DNA of 7,094 nucleotides from JAMCXS01 sp964459065 (GTDB taxonomy: Bacteria; Acidobacteriota; Terriglobia; UBA7540), in assembly GCA_964459065.1 (NCBI GenBank), contig CAYWMN010000200.1, forward strand, positions 1 through 7,094. The letters are read 5' to 3'. The translations under genes were made by a program, and so were the position numbers. Below the pieces are notes generated by a model. It did not search any database, was not told the DNA's origin, and was given only the letters and a program-made list of their open reading frames with translations. Position 1 is the first letter of the stretch, and each line of letters opens with the position of its first letter. Positions 7,083-7,094 of this stretch are shown here, one piece after another.

Positions 7083-7094
7083 CCATATTCTCCT

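Overview
The window is one stretch of a surface-polysaccharide (O-antigen, capsule or exopolysaccharide type) biosynthesis cluster. All six genes read on the minus strand, so transcription runs from the right edge to the left. The genes use the standard code, and several have recognisable Shine-Dalgarno sequences and tight or overlapping junctions, so this is bacterial DNA. A Wzx-type flippase next to GT4 glycosyltransferases is typical of cell-surface glycan loci. The sequence alone does not fix the lineage. An AT-rich diderm bacterium, perhaps from an environmental or anaerobic assembly, is only a guess.

In order of transcription: an untranslated leader at 6879-7094 holds a possible -10 box and an 8-bp hairpin. 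Next come a multi-membrane oligosaccharide flippase (5364-6878), a class I SAM methyltransferase broken by three apparent single-base deletions (4696-5367), and an extended-SDR NAD-dependent sugar-nucleotide epimerase (3606-4625). They are followed by a GT-B/GT4 glycosyltransferase (2451-3593), a second SAM methyltransferase with an N-terminal zinc ribbon (1685-2458), and a second GT-B glycosyltransferase (252 to about 1664). The flippase and first methyltransferase overlap by 4 bp (ATGA), and the first GT4 gene and second methyltransferase overlap by 8 bp. The other gaps are 12, about 20 and 70 bases, so the set looks like one operon.

Inferred joint role: the epimerase supplies a sugar nucleotide, the two glycosyltransferases add residues to a lipid-linked oligosaccharide at the inner face of the membrane, the methyltransferases may decorate sugars, and the flippase moves the product across the membrane. 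No priming transferase, Wzy polymerase, ligase or chain-length regulator lies in the window, so the cluster continues outside it.

The 251 bases at the left end (1-251) hold no gene I can support. The point most worth checking is the broken methyltransferase: all the damage falls within about 90 bases, and the three deletions together restore the original frame. That could be real decay or a local sequence error. I see no CRISPR, tRNA, rRNA, complete insertion sequence or defence system, and no sign of a new system; this is mostly an ordinary accessory glycan locus.
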